From Lineus longissimus (Eukaryota; Nemertea; Pilidiophora; Heteronemertea; Lineidae): DNA of 64,000 bases. Of this stretch, positions 11,998-23,422 are shown one piece after another. The stretch covers positions 12,068,937 through 12,132,936 of the forward strand of contig NC_088313.1 of NCBI RefSeq assembly GCF_910592395.1, written 5' to 3'. Under the pieces are notes generated by a model. The model was not told where the DNA came from and ran no database searches. It saw nothing but the letters and a program-made list of their open reading frames with translations. The translations under genes were made by a program, and so were the position numbers. Position 1 is the first letter of the stretch, and each line of letters opens with the position of its first letter.

Positions 11998-12410
11998 ATC
12001 ACTAGATTTTACAGTGAGATGAACCTACGCCCATGCTTGCATGAAGTCTGGTCGAAAGGTATCACATCACAAAATAGAAACCAACTTATTTTGCAGCAGG
12101 TTGAACCTGATTCGGGTAAAGTCTAAATTGCTACATTGTAATTGTGCCTGTTTAATTAATTATTGTATCAGAAATAGAACTTGCCCAAACAATGCGTCAT
12201 GTTGAATCTCTTGTTACTAGTATATCATTCCTACTACAAGTACATGTAAATCCTAAACGGTGGACTGAAACTTGATAATAAGACTAAAACTTAAAAATAA
12301 AACTACCTGGGCAAAAGCTTTGTGCCCGCTTAAGAAGGTCACAAATGAAAACAAAACGTTAAGATTGTTAGTAAATAAAACCACCTGCTAAAAAACAATG
12401 AACCTACCTG

Positions 12411-12445
12411 TTGGGTTGGGTTGGGTTGGGTTAGGTTGGGTTGGT
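12411..12445. repeat. GGGTT pentanucleotide repeat
   Basis: About seven units of TTGGG/TTAGG. It is similar in composition to telomeric repeat but pentameric and short, so it is better called a microsatellite. Confidence 0.9.
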
Positions 12446-13294
12446 TTCTCACGACAATTATTCAATGGTCTATCTGTAACTTAGGGTGATTACATAAAGT
12501 TATTCCCCCTTTGAAATGGTTTGTTATTCATTTATCCACCATACTGCTAAAATCAACCTTAATTAATTGAATAAGAAAACATCACAGTATGATAGGAATT
12601 GCGTAGCAACGTACGAACAGATGAAATTAGGAAAATTAATTATGATTAAACATCACATCAATATTGGTTTCACCTTTGTGTTCAAGGGGGAACGTCTTTT
12701 GGTCTCTATTCAGACAAAATAGTGTTGTCCCATTCTGTTGTAATGACTTGGCAATCCTGCGATCAGAAAACGTAATAGTAGGGATTCCTGCCTATCTTTG
12801 GCAACATTAATCATATCAAGGACAGACTGTCTGTCTTTGGTCATTCCAATCCCATCCTATTTTCCGCTCCATAACTGGCCACAATAGCCTTACAAATCGA
12901 GAATGTGTTTTTTCGCGGACGAAGATATGAGCAAACCTCATTCGTCTCGTTAAGGGTCAGACTATTCCTAACATCCAACACCTCTTCTGCTGAACCTAAA
13001 GCTGACCATTATGCCTATAATGTTATATGTTATTATAATATATGTTATTATTAATATATTATTTTGCTTTAATCTAATAGTCATTCAGCGGCCCAATTCA
13101 TGCTGCCATCGAATGCCACATTTTCCTCATAATTCGAAAACCTTTCTTTCCGGCAAATACAGTCAAAGAAGCTGAAACTCGCCTCAGTCTTTCAGGATGA
13201 TATTCATGGCTTCCAATATCTCTTCCTATCTGATAATTCAGACAATTACTTTTTTCTCCCTTTTTTTCCCCTACTTTTTCGCAAAGGTATTTTT

Positions 13295-13650
13295 GTCCTT
13301 AAGTAGGAAAGTGAATCGTTTTCTTCAGGAATGCATCCGCCATTCAGTCTTTACCATTGCCTTCGTTAACGTCCGACCTCTCATTCAGGTTATCCCTGAA
13401 CGAAATCCGGACCATTTAATACAGAGAAAATTGCAATTTTTTTCCATCCCTTTCCCCTCTCTTATTCAGCTTGTACACTGCGTTTTTGAAGTCCAAACTG
13501 TTTTCTTGGTCCTCCCAGCTCTAATTCTGGCCATTAAGCTAAGAATTAGGTAACAGTTTTTTTTACTTAATCTCTCTCTGTCCATTGGGAGAGTGAATCG
13601 TCTTCTCCTGCCTTACTTCCGCGCCATTCAGCCTGTTTACCCCTGTCATT
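13295..13650. repeat. Weak two-copy repeat, period about 280 bp
   Basis: The phrases GAGAGTGAATCGTCTTCTCC (near 13589) and GAAAGTGAATCGTTTTCTTC (near 13308) are each followed by a CCATTCAG phrase. A 118-codon plus frame (13197-13553) over the first copy is hydrophobic and pyrimidine-driven and has no domain I recognise. Confidence 0.4.
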
Positions 13651-15794
13651 TATATCGCGCTGTATGACCAAAGCGTTCATTTCCTCCGGGCGCTCTGCCT
13701 GCGGCTTATTTATTTGCGCAGCCATCCACTCCTAAAGGAAAAAGAAAATGGACAGATCGAGGAAAAAGGCCACACCGAGCTAATGGTTTGGAATAAGATT
13801 GCAAACATTGAGTAAGGTTGAGCAAAAAGACTTCATTAATCCATCCCCGATATGACATGTTCGTTTTTCTCGTAGCTTCCCGCTCCAAGATTGCAGATGG
13901 CATTTAACGTGTATAGTTGACTGATGGGTAGGTTAGTAGAGAATTAAGCAACATAGTGAGGGTATAGTGTAGCATGAAGCTATAGTGACATTTAACATTT
14001 CAAATGTCATTGTTTGATATCTCTTAGAATCTCTATCAATATAAAAACGTACGGTTAAGTGTTCTTTCTATCAAATTATCCTGAATATATCTAAATTATC
14101 CACAACCTTCAGTTGTCAGACCAGTTTTGCCATCTCCCAAACATGCCAAGTGCGATATGGCTCCAGCATGTTATTTGACTCTTTGGCATTAAACATTTAT
14201 TAAGTAGGCGTTCAGTATGTGGCTGGTGGGCATTGAATATACTAGTATTCCAAACTTCATTCAGACGTTGTGTTAACAATTAACTCAATGTGACCACTCT
14301 TAAAAGGACAACTTTGGCGTGGTATTTGCCACGCCAGGAGGATAATGATCCTGCTTGCCACCCGTAGTATCACACAAATGCTGAGTTCTGATGAATTTGG
14401 ACGGTGTTGCGAGGCAGTTTTGGACATGGCATGTAAATTTCAGGCAGGCTTATGGTTACACCCCGTTCTAGTGCATGCATTGTTTATTGCAGTTCAATGG
14501 CTTTTCAATTATCCTGTTTAGAGAAGTCACGGTCCTTGCACGAAGCCATTTTCGTCTTAAAAACCAACATAATCTCATACCTGAGATGTCCCTTTAAAAA
14601 TGTTCTTCTCACTTGACTTATCGACAGTAACCAAGATCTACTGTTAATCGAGAATATTCTATTAGTCACGGTTTCTATCATCAGCCAACCAGATTGTCAA
14701 CATGTAATTTCTGTTTGCTTTCTGGTCGACAACATTTGCTGAAGGGGTCTTTATTAGGGAAGTTGGTTGTATTTATATCACTCATATGCAATTAGAGAAC
14801 TGGTTCAAGCTGGGGTTTTTTGTAATCGTTATTAAGCAACGAATGTATTCCTGGTGGCGCTGTTTCGTCGATATTGTGAGGTAGAAAATGCCTTTAATTG
14901 AGACTTTTGACCAACCTGGCCTTTGCCAATAGATTTCCTTTAACATCGTGTTGATTGACTCACGGGCATGTTGGGAAGTTACTAAAGCAACGTACCAGTC
15001 TGTGGCTGACAAATGGCTGATGTCGTTGATTAGTTTTTTATGTCGCTGCAGTTCATAATGAATCTCAGATTTGGTTTTCACCTGTTTGAAACCTTTGGCA
15101 ACGGCGTTGTGGAATGAAAGTTTTAGAGTGAAACTATTCTAAAACACCTTGTGTGCATCGTACATGTAACCCCAAACCTCGTTCGTTTTAGCTCCACCCT
15201 CGCAGTGAAACACCCAATATCTCCACTTTGGTATCAATTTTTTGTACCTCCGTTTCAAGGTGTGTGGTTTTTTAGGTCTTATGTGTTATATATGCATAAT
15301 ATACCACCAATAATCGTGTCTCCCATAGATTTTAAAACGATGACTCTTTTTCATTTAGCTCCCTTCCGTTCAGCTTTTCCATTAGTCATTGACACTTCCG
15401 TGCGAAAGATTTGGTCTTCCGACGCTGTCGAGTGATTTATTCCTTATCATACCACTAATTGATTTTGTGCGAATCCCACCCAATGGGTGGGAGCCGAATT
15501 GATCACTAATGACAGATTAATTAAGAAACATCACAATTAATCACTGCTTGGCGGTGTGTCGTTGAACATGGAAATCGAGCAAGAATATCTGACGTGGTTG
15601 TGGCATATAGTGGAGGTTCGAACCAGGAAAAACTCAAGAAAGTGAATGGCGGATCCAAAGATTTGGGTAAAGGGGGAGGGGGCACAACACCAACCAGAAA
15701 GGACCGAGGGTGCGATCTTTGAAAAGTAAAGTCTTTGGGCCCTCCCCGTGAAGAAGATTGACATTTAAGGTTGTGCGAATCATAACTAACCATG

Positions 15795-15832
15795 ATTTAT
15801 CATTTTAGACAAATATGTCTAAAATGATAAAT
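15795..15832. repeat. Perfect 17-bp hairpin
   Basis: Arms 15795-15811 and 15816-15832 are exact reverse complements around a 4-base AATA loop. It is AT-rich and has no gene beside it. It may be a MITE remnant or simply a small palindrome. Confidence 0.75.
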
Positions 15833-16195
15833 GATCAATATTCTGAATTGGTAAATTGTTTCGAGATGGAAAGTATTTTCTGATAAGAGATGTTTTTTTT
15901 TTATTTGAAGAAAATGCATTTCCAGGTTACTTGTTCGTCGCTTGAAAGCGGTCTTTATAAGCAGGATTTAGAGGGTCAAGTTTGTATTCTTTAGATGACT
16001 ATATATACACAGTTAACATGGTTAAAGACAGTGTGGTAGGTTGTTCAGCAAGAGGTATATATTCCTGGTAAAATGATTTATTCTCTGAGGTGGTAGAGGC
16101 CCCTTTTGTATTATGTGTTGGCCTACCTGACTTCTGCCTATAGACTCTCTTTAGCATGACAAGTCCCGTTCCCGTCATCGTACATTCGCACATAT

Positions 16196-16317
16196 TAGTG
16201 AGGTTTCGCAACCGCCCGGTTAGGCCCTTCGACGACGTTTATCTATTGTTCAGGTAAACTCACACAATAGATAAACGTCGTCGTAGGGCCTAAACGGGTG
16301 GTTGCGAAACCTCACTA
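16196..16317. repeat. 122-bp palindrome (foldback) upstream of the GPCR
   Basis: Arms 16196-16249 and 16264-16317 are 54 bases each and pair with three mismatches around a 14-base loop. The arms start TAGTGAGGTTTCGCAACC and end in the reverse complement. The high identity implies either a recently inserted foldback MITE or a maintained cruciform or hairpin. It lies 245 bp upstream of the receptor ATG, in the presumed intron before the coding exon. Confidence 0.85.
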
Positions 16318-16498
16318 TTATATCGATTCACCTCCGTCTGCTTATTAAATGGAGCCATCGACTGCCAAAATATCCCGAGTTCTCACAGAGAGGTGCGGGC
16401 TTTACAAGGCTGTAAATGTTGGAATGTTTTTCTTTCTGGTGCTTTTATCAGCTTTTTATGGGCACTTGTTTTCGATATATTATCTAAGAATGTATTGC

Positions 16499-16513
16499 TT
16501 TGTCTCTTTCCAG
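16499..16513 (+). other. 3' splice acceptor upstream of the GPCR start
   Basis: A pyrimidine-rich tract (tttgtctctttccag) ends in CAG 48 bases before the receptor ATG. This is the expected form of an acceptor for a 5'UTR exon: the first spliced base would be 16514. An in-frame stop lies between the acceptor and the ATG, so no coding sequence is expected upstream. Inference from consensus only. Confidence 0.6.
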
Positions 16514-16561
16514 ATTCACTTCGACGGGAATTTCAACCTCTGAAAGGTCCAAGTCGTAGTC

Positions 16562-17875
16562 ATGGCTGACCCTGGAATTGAGGCCGACCCCTCGCAGATC
16601 GACATGATAGCGAGGTGGCTGGATGGAAACATGCTGAACGGCTCCCTGAACGTCCAACACAAAATCCGAAAGCCTCTCCAGTATGTCTACCCGCTCTTCA
16701 TCTTCCTGCACGCGTTGACAGTAATAGGGGGCGTCACGGGAAACATCGGAATACTCGTCATAGTAATCCGTAAAAAACTCTACAATGACCCGTTGTACTT
16801 TTTCATGGCGAACTTAGCCATCTCCGATATAATCAAGTCAGTCTTCGTCCTGCCGTTGACTCTCACCAACCTGATGATGACCAATTGGGTATTTGGTAGC
16901 TTCATCTGTTTCTTCCTTCCGATGCTGCAGAGTTTTCCGGTGTACGTCACAATGTTGACCTTCTTAATGATCGCCATTGATCGCTATCGGACTATTGTTT
17001 ACCCAATGAAATCACGGGTCCCTGCCGGTCTCTGCACCATCGGGGTCTGGGTGCTGTCGGTCTGTATTGTCCTTCCGCATGCCGTATACTTGAAATATAT
17101 CGATCTTGGTACATTGGGCGCTGATTTAATGAACGAGGGAATATGCTATGTGAGTTTTGGGAAACATTATGAGGAGTACGTACGCGCCATGTTTGTTGTC
17201 ATGTACGCACTGCCGCTTGCTGTGTGTGCATTTTTATACATTAAGTCTTCAGCTGAGATCAAGGCCCGGGAAACGGCGAGTCCACCCGTGTTACCACAGC
17301 CATATAGGCCATCTATCAGGGACGAGAGCTCTCGTACCATGAGCGAGGGTTCGTACCATTCGCGGGTCACGTGGTCCATGTGCGACCAGGAACGCCGGAT
17401 CGAACCGGAAGGTGCCAGTGGCGAATCTTCCCAGATCAACTCGTCATACATGGAGCGATCATACCACGACAGCGATGACGAAATTGACGTAATAAAAGAA
17501 AAGAGGACCCAAAAGTACATGATAAGTATGGTGACAATCTTTGGCATGTGTTGGTGCCCACTCAACATCATTTATTTAGTCACTCCCTTCCTTGTCCCAG
17601 AGGAAACGGAAACCAAGGAAAAACTCATGGACATTTTCTTCATCACGTTTTCTTGGTTTGGGTTTCTGAGTACATGCAGTAACCCGGTGTTGTTCGCGTC
17701 CTGGAGGATGTCGGAAACGGCCAAGGACAGGTTGCGGGGGTACTTCCGGTTCAGCAACCGGCGGAGAGATAGCGCACACTCACAGGTAAGCCGGTGCACG
17801 GAGATATGCGGTGGTCATGGCGGACTCTGCTCGAGTAAGGAGAAGTCGGATGAGGTAACAAGGGCCTACGTCTGA
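16562..17875 (+). CDS. Class A (rhodopsin-type) GPCR, neuropeptide-receptor-like
   Basis: A 437-codon uninterrupted frame encodes a seven-helix receptor predicted to sit in the plasma membrane and signal through G proteins. Visible landmarks are an N-glycosylation site N26-G-S, TM1 with G60-N61, LAISD with D89 in TM2, C116 before TM3 pairing with C195 in extracellular loop 2, DRY at 140-142, W163 in TM4, P218 in TM5, C-W-C-P at 330-333 in TM6, and N374-P375-V-L-F in TM7 (F replaces the usual Y of NPxxY). Intracellular loop 3 is long (about 230-316), serine-rich and acidic. The start is supported by an in-frame TGA at 16541-16543 and by G at both -3 and +4. The sequence reads as a peptide receptor (NPY/GPR83-like flavour), but I cannot assign an orthologue or ligand. 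A donor consensus after Q408 means the last 29 residues may be intronic read-through. Confidence 0.93.
   Translation: MADPGIEADPSQIDMIARWLDGNMLNGSLNVQHKIRKPLQYVYPLFIFLHALTVIGGVTGNIGILVIVIRKKLYNDPLYFFMANLAISDIIKSVFVLPLTLTNLMMTNWVFGSFICFFLPMLQSFPVYVTMLTFLMIAIDRYRTIVYPMKSRVPAGLCTIGVWVLSVCIVLPHAVYLKYIDLGTLGADLMNEGICYVSFGKHYEEYVRAMFVVMYALPLAVCAFLYIKSSAEIKARETASPPVLPQPYRPSIRDESSRTMSEGSYHSRVTWSMCDQERRIEPEGASGESSQINSSYMERSYHDSDDEIDVIKEKRTQKYMISMVTIFGMCWCPLNIIYLVTPFLVPEETETKEKLMDIFFITFSWFGFLSTCSNPVLFASWRMSETAKDRLRGYFRFSNRRRDSAHSQVSRCTEICGGHGGLCSSKEKSDEVTRAYV
17783..17791 (+). other. 5' splice donor consensus inside the GPCR C-tail
   Basis: The sequence CAG|GTAAGC falls exactly after codon 408 (Q408), in phase 0, at 17785/17786. 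It is a near-perfect U1-complementary donor. If used, the last 29 codons of the open frame would be removed and replaced by a downstream exon, changing the cytoplasmic tail after the S-A-H-S-Q stretch. I see no AATAAA within about 1.9 kb after the stop codon at 17873-17875, which fits a non-terminal exon. Confidence 0.5.
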
Positions 17876-18737
17876 CTAGAGTTGAGCGATGCTGAAAAGG
17901 CTGAGAGGCCAAATCGTAGGGAGTAGATCGAAGGATTTGGAATCGTATTCCGGTTAAGTTGAACATTGTCACCTTTGAATAACAGCTATAGTTCTGTCGT
18001 TAAACAAACTTGAGCATTTTTCTGGCCGACTGCGCAGAAAAAGCCCAGACACCTTTCAAAATAGGCGCAGTACGTTCGCATACTTCACTACTGGGTGACG
18101 GGACTACACAGAATTGTGATACATTTGTAAGAAGCGTAATTGGTGCTTTTTGAATGAACTCGTTCAGGCAATATAGCGGCAGACTTAAATACTGATAACC
18201 GCCCAGCTACGGATATGGCCTGATATGATTCGTTCCATAGTGTAAAATCACTTATTTTTCTGACTTTTGTTATATTTTGTATTCAAAACTGGCCCAGAAT
18301 ATGCAGAATGTGTCAAGTAACTCTCATAATGAAATTCAATGACATCAGGCCAAATTCGAAGGTAGGTGGATTTGGGTTACTACATTGCTGATAATCTGTA
18401 GTGCTAATATGATTATGTATTTAAATACTTACATGTATGAGATATACATGTATAATTAAGGTGTTGATTACGCATTTACGAAGCTCGGTGTGATGTAACA
18501 AATTATAACGCGTCAAATCCACCGAAATTACTTTGAAATGCATATGCTTTTGCTCCGCAAATGTCGAGGTATTCGTATCAGTTGCGAATCGCTCCGTACC
18601 ATTATTACCTACCCCGCTTACTATCATCGTATATTAGTATTTTGTGCACACAATGTAAATATTTTATGAAATTAGTGTTGTTTTTAAAACTATCTTAGGT
18701 CAAGAAAAGATATTTGGTTCATTTATACCATACTGGT

Positions 18738-18830
18738 GGTTGTCTCACCAAAACCGCGAGGCTGGAGCTAAAATGTTTACCAAAACCGTGGCCGAGGTTT
18801 TGGCCAAAATTTTAACTCCACCAGAGCAGT
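18738..18830. repeat. Dispersed repeat, second copy
   Basis: Shares TTGTCTCACCAAAACCGCGA with 8236-8268. It also contains its own internal mirror of GAGGTTTTGG and CCAAAACC segments, suggesting a foldback derived from the same family. It lies about 860 bp after the GPCR stop. Confidence 0.6.
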
Positions 18831-19554
18831 TTTAGTGATATAATCAATACCGACAGTGAGGTTCCAATTTCTATTCTAAAACATCTCAAATCAAATAATG
18901 AATAATGTGGTTTTAAATGCTTTTTGACAGCTTCCACATTTTGCACCAGCCCAAGCAGAGTTATCGTTGCCTTACCAAAACCGCTGATATGAATTCAAAA
19001 CGAGGATTCGTTGGCGCACAGTGCATTTACACTGTAAGGTGGGGTTCATTCTAAATCCAGGTGTTTTAGAATGTTGATACATATGTAATTGAATATTGTG
19101 TTCGTCGAAGTCTACTAGTCGTCGTTGAAGATATCGTTTATATACATGTACATGTACTCTGTTTCCATCTTGGTAAGGTCAGTTGAGGTGGAGGTATCAA
19201 AGCTGTTTATTACATTGTCATCTACTCTCTAGCATGTTTGGTTCGTTCGCGATTATTTTATTTCATATCACTTCGAAAGACAATTGGAACTGTTGATAAA
19301 ACACGAATGTAATCCACTGGTCTTACAAATGTGAAAAGATGGTTGATAAAATGTGGGGAAAAGAAATGCTCCAAAAGTTTTAGATATGTACGAGTTACAG
19401 ACAATACATTAGGGAGGTAAGGGAAAACTTTGCTAGGGACATCGTCCTTTCTGGTTTATGACAAAACTAATGATTACCATTCTGAACCTGACTAAGAAAA
19501 TGTATTGAGTCGACAAGGGAATAACATTTGCCCGAGAGGTGTTCTGTATGCATC

Positions 19555-19585
19555 TGCTTTGTGTGGGTGTGTGTGATTGTGTGAA
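19555..19585. repeat. TG-rich microsatellite
   Basis: A degenerate GTGTG run (TTTGTGTGGGTGTGTGTGAT) with nothing coding beside it. Confidence 0.8.
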
Positions 19586-20149
19586 GGGTGAGCTTATCAT
19601 CTGAGTGAATGAAATCGTTTAGTTGCCTTATTAAAAAATGGTTTGATGGCACCGCGATGCTAAAAATCCATTCCAACGGGATTTTAGCCAAACTGTATAT
19701 TTTAATTTTCGGATCGTAATTGTAAGATCTAGGGTTTTTAGGAGGAAAAAAGAATTTCTTAGATGATTAGGGGTATCTTTGTTTCCTGCGGGATGTTTTT
19801 AACGATAGATGGTTAATGCGTAAACTAGTCGTAGGAATGAATATTCTGCCAAAGGAATAAAACAGGAACGTCCTAACCCGAACTAAATGACCCTGCACAT
19901 GAAGCCCCATAGTCAAGATGATTAGAACAATTGGCGAATTTACTGAATTAAGTAAGATTACTGGAGAAGTAATGAAAAGACACCCACTCTAATAGTCAAC
20001 TGCTACTAATTGATGAGGCATAACACGACATTCCAATCACGAAATTGATGCATTTAATCAGATCGCTGTTCATTCTCGTATATTGTCTTTCAATTGGATT
20101 GAATTGTTGAATGCTACGAATTGAAAACGATTTGTATGCATTGGTAGAG

Positions 20150-20319
20150 CCGGTGTGACAGCGGATATAGTCCCCCTGGAGTCATAGTCCGGTAGCATTG
20201 TATTTGACCAATTAAGCAGCATGATCTATTGTACCGCTAACCCTAACCAAAACATTTAGCAATGCGGACTATTGTTACACGGACTATCAGCCCTAGGATT
20301 ACTATCCCCGTCACACCGG
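20150..20319. mobile_element. MITE with CCGGTGTGAC termini
   Basis: The left end CCGGTGTGACAGCGGATATA and the right end ACTATCCCCGTCACACCGG are inverted repeats with small mismatches. At 170 bp there is no coding capacity. It contains a short telomere-like CTAACCCTAACC. Confidence 0.7.
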
Positions 20320-20365
20320 GACTGTCATTTTTACTTGGAATTGCTCGAGTTAGGCGTCGTACTAA

Positions 20366-20491
20366 TAGGGAGTTTTTACGAAGTCCCCGGAACGCCAACG
20401 CGAATGCATAACCTATTGTTCGACACCCCGAGCACGGTGCCGAACAATGAAGTAGGCGTTTGCGTTTCGGGGACTTGGCGAAAACTCCCTA
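20366..20491. mobile_element. Foldback MITE, family TAGGGAGTTTT, copy 1
   Basis: Arms begin TAGGGAGTTTT and include CAACGCG and GTCCCC[GA]; the two arms are imperfect inverted repeats over nearly the whole 126 bp. A second member, with the same termini and CGCCAACG-type core, is at 53007-53136. Confidence 0.85.
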
Positions 20492-20670
20492 ATATACATG
20501 ATGTGTCGTCTTTTAACTCTCGCATTTGAACTCAACCTAGTTTTTTTTTCCTCGATTACCATTATCTTAGTCAGCTTTTGTGTTTCCTTTGCACTGTGCG
20601 GTCAATGACGACTCTAATGCGTTGCATTTCTCTCATGTGTTCAATCTTTTCTTCAGTTTTGTAAAGCAAT

Positions 20671-20701
20671 CACACTTAGAAATAAAGATTTTTGAGCTTT
20701 T
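20671..20701. repeat. AGAAATAAAGGTTTTTGAGC family, copy 2
   Basis: CACACTTAGAAATAAAGATT followed by TTTGAGCTTTT, directly upstream of the TTAA MITE at 20743. The next bases (GTGCATATTTGTGTTGGC) also match the 32-kb copy. Confidence 0.6.
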
Positions 20702-20742
20702 GCAAAGCCATCAAAGGAGTGCATATTTGTGTTGGCTGAAAA

Positions 20743-20956
20743 TTAAAAGACACTATAGGCAGCAGCTAGGTAGGGAAGATAAAGTTACATTAAGTCGCCA
20801 ATAGGGGCCTCGCCCATCTAAACGTACCTCAAATTATTCACGGCTATACGAGGAATATATTTTGTACCAAACGTGACCTAATGCCCTTACTGAGCATATT
20901 ATTCAATCAAAGATGGCCAAATTAACCCCTCTGTTCCTGCCCATAGTCCCACTTAA
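20743..20956. mobile_element. TTAA MITE, copy A
   Basis: Bounded by TTAA at both ends with short inverted termini (TTAAAAGACACTATAGG and CCCATAGTCCCACTTAA). Shares GGCAGCAGCTAGG, GATAAAGTTACA, TCGCCAATAGGGG and GATGGCCAAATTA with the element at 41998. Confidence 0.8.
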
Positions 20957-21317
20957 GGTTTTACAAAACTCATAAGCGTCCTTTTTTTAGAGTGTTCTGC
21001 AACGAGGTACAGGAAATCACTACCTCAGCCATAGAGCAGCTTAATTGATTAATTGCAGCCAAAATGGACCAAGTAATAAGTCGATTTGCAGTATCCATTC
21101 CATGCATTTCGTCAATAAACAAGTGAATTCCTTCAACAACCAATGCAAATGACCAATCAACGCATCGGCCAAAATGGATGCTCTCATGAAAAATTGGAAT
21201 ACGCCGATAATGCCATTCTTGCAGATTTCCTTTGGCAAAATCGACCATCCCTATAAATGTACAAAATGCATTATTACACTCTGACATTTGACGATACGAC
21301 ATGCCCTTTGCACCGCG

Positions 21318-21752
21318 CCAACGCAGGTGTTGGTTACCTGTTTCGTCAAAGCTAACCTGAAATGCGTAAAACTGAAAAAAGCATTGTTTCTAAAAGGTTG
21401 CAAGTTGCCTGTAACGCTCTATTCATTTTAACAGTCAAACGTTTTGTAAATTTGATTGGAGAATCGTCTGAACGTTTCTGAGTATCTCGTTGGCCACAGT
21501 ATAAAGCGGGGGAAAAAGGTGCAATTCTATATTAAAGACGTATTTACTAGAAAATAATGTACTCGGGCATTTTTTGAGTTGTGTCTCCGATCATTGTATT
21601 TGATAATATGTAATAGATTAAGTAGAATAGCCACACATTAAAGGCCGTCAACGCAGGTGTTAGTTACCAAAAGCCAATTAAATCTTAAATTTGTTGAACT
21701 AATAAAAATACTAAAGCATCGTTTTCTAAAAGGTCGCAAGTTGCCTGTAGCG
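21318..21752. repeat. Direct duplication, period about 328 bp
   Basis: CAACGCAGGTGTT[GA]GTTACC and TTTCTAAAAGGT[TC]GCAAGTTGCCTGTA occur at 21318-21425 and again at 21645-21752. The segments between are diverged. The minus frame at 20970-21302 next to it has no domain I recognise. Confidence 0.75.
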
Positions 21753-22841
21753 CCCCTCCCTGCTGTTTGATGTTTTCGCATTCTAATTCGGAGTCGGACA
21801 CTTTATAGTTAGATTAGAAATCGACTGAAAAATGTCTGGTTGGCTACTATCAAAAGTTTAAAAAGTGCGATCTATCGTAAACGATGTAATTGATGTAACG
21901 CACTATATATGACATTTGAAAGCTGAAGCAGCCCTGATTGTGCCTCCGGTCAGGTGATATACGAGAATGGACCCCAATTTTTTTTTGATTGTTTGTTCCT
22001 AATAAGGTGTTGCAAAATTAAGAGCAAATGCCTATATATATACCCAAAATGTCATCTGACATTATTGCTCAGCTTTCTGTACAGTATTAGTGGGAGGGAC
22101 GGAAAAGACTTGAAAGGGACCGTTATGCATAAAGCACACAACCATTTTTATCATGTCCTAAATGGCTTCATTGAACTTGTTGACAATGGTCAAAAACTAT
22201 TCATAGATGTATGGGCTATAAATAGACCTCGACGTCACCAAAAGGAGCAGATTCGTTCATGTGATAACTGACGATTGGTCCCATTAAATTTGATATTCGT
22301 AAACAGACGTCAAGTATTACTTATTCTCTACAAAGCCAAATTCTGTGTAAACATAGATTCTGCTTTTGGTTTAGAAAAATTCATATAACTTTACCTGATG
22401 CTTTGGTAAATGGTAGTATGTAAAGACTGAAACGTTTTAAAAGAAACAGGTCAAACGAAACGAGTCAAATAAATGGTCAAAACGTGAAATTGAAAATGCA
22501 CTATGTGGATGTGTCGTTTTTCAAAGGCTCTGTTTTGTTTTTTTACCGCATAAAAGCCACAGAAATTCAAACAGAAAGCGATTAATTATAAATAGATTTA
22601 CCACAGTCCGTTCAGCTCTTTCACAATTTAGATAAACCGATATTTCCCCATGTAACCTCGTACCCTGCCCCAATATTTAGCGCTATCGTATACTTTAACG
22701 ACCATAACGACGATTTATTGGAACACGTTGAATTGAACATCCAATTTTGCATTGAACTATTTCGAACGTAGCACTCAGACACGGAGCATCAGCAGATCAG
22801 AATGTACAGTGATTCGCCAACATGGAAGCCAATTCGGGCAG

Positions 22842-23158
22842 AGCGATTTATTTTTTCACACCAGGTGCGGCCATTTTGTATTCCATATATGGCATAATTT
22901 ATGCAGCATCGTCATTGCATGTAGAATGAACGTTTTTCGAGAAAAAAATTGGGATCCTTGCGAGAGCTAAGCGAACTAATTATCGCGCGCTAAAACAAAA
23001 GGTAGGTCATTCAGTGCGGTGACCGGCGCGCGAACTCAATGGGGATTTCCAAAACCAAAAACGTCAATTCATTCGTATGAATAAATGAATAAATTATGAC
23101 GCGTTTGCCATATATGGAAAACAAAATGGCCGCACCTGGTGTGAAAAAATAAATCGCT
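22842..23158. mobile_element. Nested foldback inside the 2.4-kb TIR element
   Basis: The left arm carries GAGCGATTTATTTTTTCACA followed by CCAGGTGCGGCCATTTTGT; the right arm is its inverse around 23100-23158. Arms are about 117 bp, central part about 85 bp with CGCGCG-rich sequence. Confidence 0.85.
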
Positions 23159-23181
23159 CGAGCAGAGATAATAAGCGCGCA

Positions 23182-23206
23182 GCAGAAAAGCCGAAGGCTT
23201 TTCTGC
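23182..23206. repeat. Perfect 11-bp hairpin
   Basis: GCAGAAAAGCC, three-base GAA loop, GGCTTTTCTGC. It follows the nested foldback and may be its edge. Confidence 0.75.
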
Positions 23207-23422
23207 GAAGCGCTACTATGGTTAACGTGCATACGACGTATCCAATGTAAACAATGTTTCTCAAGTCCATGGATTCGTTTCAAATGGCTTAAATTTGACT
23301 TAAAATGGCCGCCAGAAGAGATAAACGCGCGAATGAAGCAACTCGACTATTCTGAGCTCCGAGAGAGAACCACATGAATATTCACACTGTTTTTTAATCA
23401 CACTTCAATTTCAGGGGGTTTA

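Larger units (their letters stand above)
11998..15790. other. Non-coding stretch with simple repeats
   Basis: Contains the GGGTT microsatellite (12411), AT-rich runs near 13020-13075 and the weak repeat at 13295-13650. No gene recognised. The overlapping minus frames at 15521-15793 show no domain. Confidence 0.45.
17876..20149. other. 3' flank of the receptor exon
   Basis: No AATAAA within the first 1.9 kb after the receptor stop; the first I see is near 19855. No recognisable downstream coding exon in this frame or others. The dispersed repeat at 18738 lies here. The region may be intron if the donor at 17786 is used. Confidence 0.4.

Noticed and set aside
12411-12445. Interstitial telomere
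   Set aside because: Unit is mostly TTGGG, five bases, only about seven copies; not the TTAGGG telomere repeat.
13197-13553. 118-codon hydrophobic frame, possible membrane protein
   Set aside because: Hydrophobicity comes from pyrimidine-rich DNA that is part of a weak repeat; no topology or family features.
16484-17799. Several 65-134-codon frames opposite the GPCR
   Set aside because: They are antisense shadows of the receptor coding sequence.
23182-23206. Hairpin resembling a bacterial terminator
   Set aside because: Eukaryotic context, no following T-run and no upstream gene; it lies in a transposon.
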